A stretch of DNA of 8,236 nucleotides, taken from NCBI GenBank assembly GCA_013153205.1, contig JAADEW010000057.1:1-8236 (forward strand), in the 5' to 3' direction. The position numbers and the translations under genes were made by a program. Under the pieces are notes generated by a model, which had not been told where the DNA came from, ran no database searches, and worked only from the letters and a program-made list of their open reading frames with translations. This document shows, piece after piece, positions 6,500 through 8,236 of this stretch. This DNA comes from Deferribacteres bacterium. GTDB taxonomy: Bacteria; Thermosulfidibacterota; Thermosulfidibacteria; Thermosulfidibacterales; Thermosulfidibacteraceae. Within the stretch, counting starts at the first letter, position 1. Every line of letters starts with the position of its first letter.

Positions 6500-7829
6500 G
6501 CTTTTCCTTTCCTATAGCCACATTCATAAGAAAGCCTTCAAACCGGTTCTTCGCATCCCGCGCCGCCTTTTCAGAAATGGCGTATAGCTCGTCAAATCTT
6601 TCTTCCACAACGTCATACACCTTTCTGCACAGCCTTCCGCCCTCAACCTCAGCCTTTATGGTGGAGAGAACCACCCCCTTATCCCACCTGTCCTTGTAGG
6701 GCCTCTTTTCACACAAGGCGGCGAAAACATCCGCAACCTGCATTATTCTCGCACCTATATACATGCAGTCTCCGGTAATTCCAAAGGGATAACCGGAGCC
6801 GTCAAGACGCTCATGGTGAAAGGAAGCCGCTTCAACGAGCTCCGCCGGCATTCCTATCTGCCTCAAAAATCTGTAAGAAAAGTATATGTGGGTCTGAACT
6901 ATGGCATACTCAACAGGGGAGAGCCTTGCCGGTTTCTCCAGAATGTCTATGGGCACAACCAGCTTGCCTATGTCGTGAAGCAGTCCCGCAATCTTCAGCA
7001 GAAATCTCTTTCTTGCGGGAAGCTCCATCATCTCTCCGATAGCCTCCGCCAGAGAAGAGACCCGAGCCGAATGGGTAGAGGTCACCGGAGACCTGAAGTC
7101 AACGAGAGTGGCAATGGTCTTTGAAATCTTCAGAAAGTTGGATGCGTTAAACTTCAAAGGAATATCCCCCAAAAGGGCTTCCAGATACTCCCTCTTTGCC
7201 CTTCTTGAAAGAAAGAGGTTATACCAGAAAACCAAAGGGGCATCTTTAATCAGCTTACAGATAGCCTCCCTCACAGGAGCGTAAAGCTTGGATTCAGAGA
7301 AAGCCTCCATTATCTCTTTCTTATACATCCATGGCTGCTTGTATTTTCTCGCTATCACCTCAAGTTTATCGGCACCTACGAGCACCAGAGATTCAACCGG
7401 AATGCGGTTCTCAAGCCCCGGGCTGTAGTCAACATGGTGAAAGCGTATTATCTCGGCAATCCTTTCGTGCCCCTCAAGGAAAGACATCTCCTTGACCACC
7501 CACCTGCCGAGCTCCCCGTGGTCTATAAGGGCACTTCTGTCAAGCTTGTCCAGCTCTTCAACAAAGCCCAGCTTTATCACGAAAAGAAGCCCTATGTCGT
7601 GCAGCATGGAAGAGATTATTAGAAACTTCACCTCGTTTTCGGAAAGCCCTAAAGTTTCAGCGAGATGGGCAGAGATATAAGTGGTTCTCTGAAGATGCCC
7701 GTCCATTACCTTGGCGGTGTTTTCAACAATCTCCGAAAAGAGCAGAAGAAACTTGGAAAAGCTTATGCTATCAAACTCAAAGGTTGGAGCATATCCGCAA
7801 ATGTTATTCTCCATATCCTCTATCCACAT
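6477..7829 (-). CDS. Tandem HD-domain protein with C-terminal HD-GYP domain, probable cyclic di-GMP phosphodiesterase
   Basis: The 450-residue protein has two HD modules. The C-terminal one (about 245-430) is a canonical HD-GYP: H253 in STHSARV, HDIGK (285-289), H314, HHERLDGSGYP (338-348), QVADVFAAL (364-372) and KRPY (376-379). Such domains hydrolyse cyclic di-GMP to linear pGpG or GMP, so a signalling role is likely. The N-terminal one (about 40-160) keeps H45, H77-D78 (HDIG but followed by Leu, not Lys), H104, H131-H132 and D154, but has no GYP motif. No transmembrane or receiver domain is seen. The start is the ATG at 7829, with TGGGGT (7835-7840) as ribosome binding site 5 bases upstream; a second Met at residue 6 is possible. 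An in-frame TAG lies two codons upstream. Substrate specificity is inferred from the family. Confidence 0.9.
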   Translation of the reverse strand: MWIEDMENNICGYAPTFEFDSISFSKFLLLFSEIVENTAKVMDGHLQRTTYISAHLAETLGLSENEVKFLIISSMLHDIGLLFVIKLGFVEELDKLDRSALIDHGELGRWVVKEMSFLEGHERIAEIIRFHHVDYSPGLENRIPVESLVLVGADKLEVIARKYKQPWMYKKEIMEAFSESKLYAPVREAICKLIKDAPLVFWYNLFLSRRAKREYLEALLGDIPLKFNASNFLKISKTIATLVDFRSPVTSTHSARVSSLAEAIGEMMELPARKRFLLKIAGLLHDIGKLVVPIDILEKPARLSPVEYAIVQTHIYFSYRFLRQIGMPAELVEAASFHHERLDGSGYPFGITGDCMYIGARIMQVADVFAALCEKRPYKDRWDKGVVLSTIKAEVEGGRLCRKVYDVVEERFDELYAISEKAARDAKNRFEGFLMNVAIGKEKLAEIMGF

Positions 7830-8063
7830 GTTCTACCCCAGCAATAATATAATACAAGACAACCACATTTGGAAAGGCAACATCCCAAACAGGCAAAGAA
7901 TCAATTTAAAACCAAATGCCTCTTAAGAGTTGATTTCAACACCTTTATCACCTCAGAAACCGTAAGCATTTATTAATCCACCACTTCATAAAGGCTTCGC
8001 ATTATAAATATGGCCCTGCAACTACCATTAGATTCTCCACTCCGCCTTTAACCCAACCAGCCT
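7830..8063. other. AT-rich intergenic region upstream of the HD-GYP gene
   Basis: These 234 bases separate the CoA-transferase stop from the HD-GYP start and are visibly richer in A and T than the flanking genes. Read on the minus strand, they should hold the 3' end of the CoA-transferase message and the promoter of the HD-GYP gene. Several -10-like hexamers (TATTAT, TATATT) cluster at 7844-7854, but none has a convincing -35 at 16-18 bases. An 8-base inverted repeat (TAAAGGCT at 7989-7996 with its complement at 8059-8066, touching the CoA-transferase stop) is far apart and lacks a T-run, so I do not call a terminator. Two short frames in this region are discussed as findings. I recognise no RNA gene here. 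Confidence 0.6.
7920..7940. repeat. Two adjoining short palindromes (possible operator)
   Basis: CTCTTAAGAG (7920-7929) is a perfect 10-base palindrome. It shares its last G with GTTGATTTCAAC (7929-7940), an inverted repeat with 5-base arms and a 2-base centre. They sit about 90-110 bases upstream of the HD-GYP start codon, where a regulator could bind. Neither is followed by a T-run, and short palindromes occur by chance, so function is only a possibility. Confidence 0.3.
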
Positions 8064-8236
8064 TTACACCACACCTTCCCTCTTTAACCTGTTGAGATAC
8101 TCCTGGTCATAACCTAAAAGTTCCTTGTAAATCAAAACATTATCTGCTCCCACGGGCCTGCACAGCCACTTCAGCCTCGGAGGCGTTTCACTCATTTTGG
8201 CGCAAAGCCCCTGAACCAGAAACTCACCGTAATCCT
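8064..8236 (-). CDS. Class III (CaiB/BaiF family) CoA-transferase, C-terminal fragment
   Basis: The minus strand carries an open frame from the right edge to a TAA at 8064-8066, encoding the last 56 residues of a protein whose start lies outside the window. The sequence runs MSETPPRLKWLCRPVGADN, then IYKELLGYDQEYLNRLKREGVV. This matches the usual end of class III CoA-transferases: a substrate-loop segment (SxTPxRxxxxxxPxGxxN), then a helix LLGxxxExxxxLxxxGVI. These enzymes move coenzyme A between carboxylic acids (for example in carnitine, oxalate or aromatic acid metabolism); which acid is used cannot be told from this end. It was too short and incomplete at the edge to be found by simple start-to-stop searching. 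The same-strand HD-GYP gene follows 234 bases downstream. Confidence 0.75.
   Translation of the reverse strand, partial: DYGEFLVQGLCAKMSETPPRLKWLCRPVGADNVLIYKELLGYDQEYLNRLKREGVV

Noticed and set aside
7844..7880. Promoter of the HD-GYP gene with TTGCCT (7875-7880) as -35 and TATTAT (7849-7854) as -10.
   Set aside because: The spacer would be 20 bases, too long for a standard sigma-70 promoter, and other pairings give poor -35 matches. The -10-like sequences may simply reflect AT-rich DNA.
7989..8066. Inverted repeat TAAAGGCT / AGCCTTTA around the CoA-transferase stop, as a terminator or element boundary.
   Set aside because: The arms are only 8 bases and 62 bases apart, there is no T-run, and no transposase or target-site duplication is seen; chance is sufficient.
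8044..8067. Short direct repeat GCCTTTAAC / GCCTTTACA near the CoA-transferase stop.
   Set aside because: Only two copies of about 8 bases, one partly coding; too short and too few for a CRISPR array, attachment site or iteron set.

Overview
The window is a compact, gene-dense stretch of chromosome from a diderm (two-membrane) bacterium. It holds biosynthetic genes, a lipid transporter with an outer-envelope lipoprotein, one tRNA gene and a signalling-type HD-GYP protein. GC content looks close to 50 percent. Coding regions use AGA/AGG for Arg and ATA for Ile heavily, the proteins are rich in Lys and Glu, and genes overlap by a few bases. Together these suggest an anaerobic or thermophilic lineage (for example Aquificota, Deferribacterota or a Thermodesulfobacteriota-like group), but the sequence alone does not settle the phylum.

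Layout. On the plus strand, from base 36 to 6379, eight genes run head to tail with gaps of 14 bases or less, or with overlaps: panB, panC, panD (the pantothenate branch leading to coenzyme A), ribD (riboflavin), then mlaE (with a fused N-terminal STAS domain), mlaF, mlaD and an ABC-transport auxiliary lipoprotein. They are probably one transcription unit, whose promoter and first genes may lie left of the window. The last four genes form an MCE-type phospholipid transporter. An inner-membrane permease and ATPase carry a hexameric MCE protein with a long coiled-coil tail, and a lipoprotein probably sits at the outer-membrane end. No shuttle protein (MlaC) or MlaA-like gene is seen here.

On the minus strand, converging on that unit, lie tRNA-Thr(CGT), a 450-residue protein with two HD domains (the second a canonical HD-GYP, the class that degrades cyclic di-GMP), a 234-base AT-rich intergenic stretch, and the last 56 codons of a class III (CaiB/BaiF) CoA-transferase cut by the right edge. 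The tRNA is wedged 3 bases from the lipoprotein stop codon and 21 bases from the HD gene stop codon.

Nothing here is a clear new defence or mobile system: I saw no insertion sequences, CRISPR repeats, integrases or attachment sites. The points most worth a second look are the variant architecture of the MCE transporter and its cysteine-rich lipoprotein, its joining to vitamin genes, the tandem HD protein, and the tightly packed tRNA whose promoter may lie across the end of the neighbouring gene.
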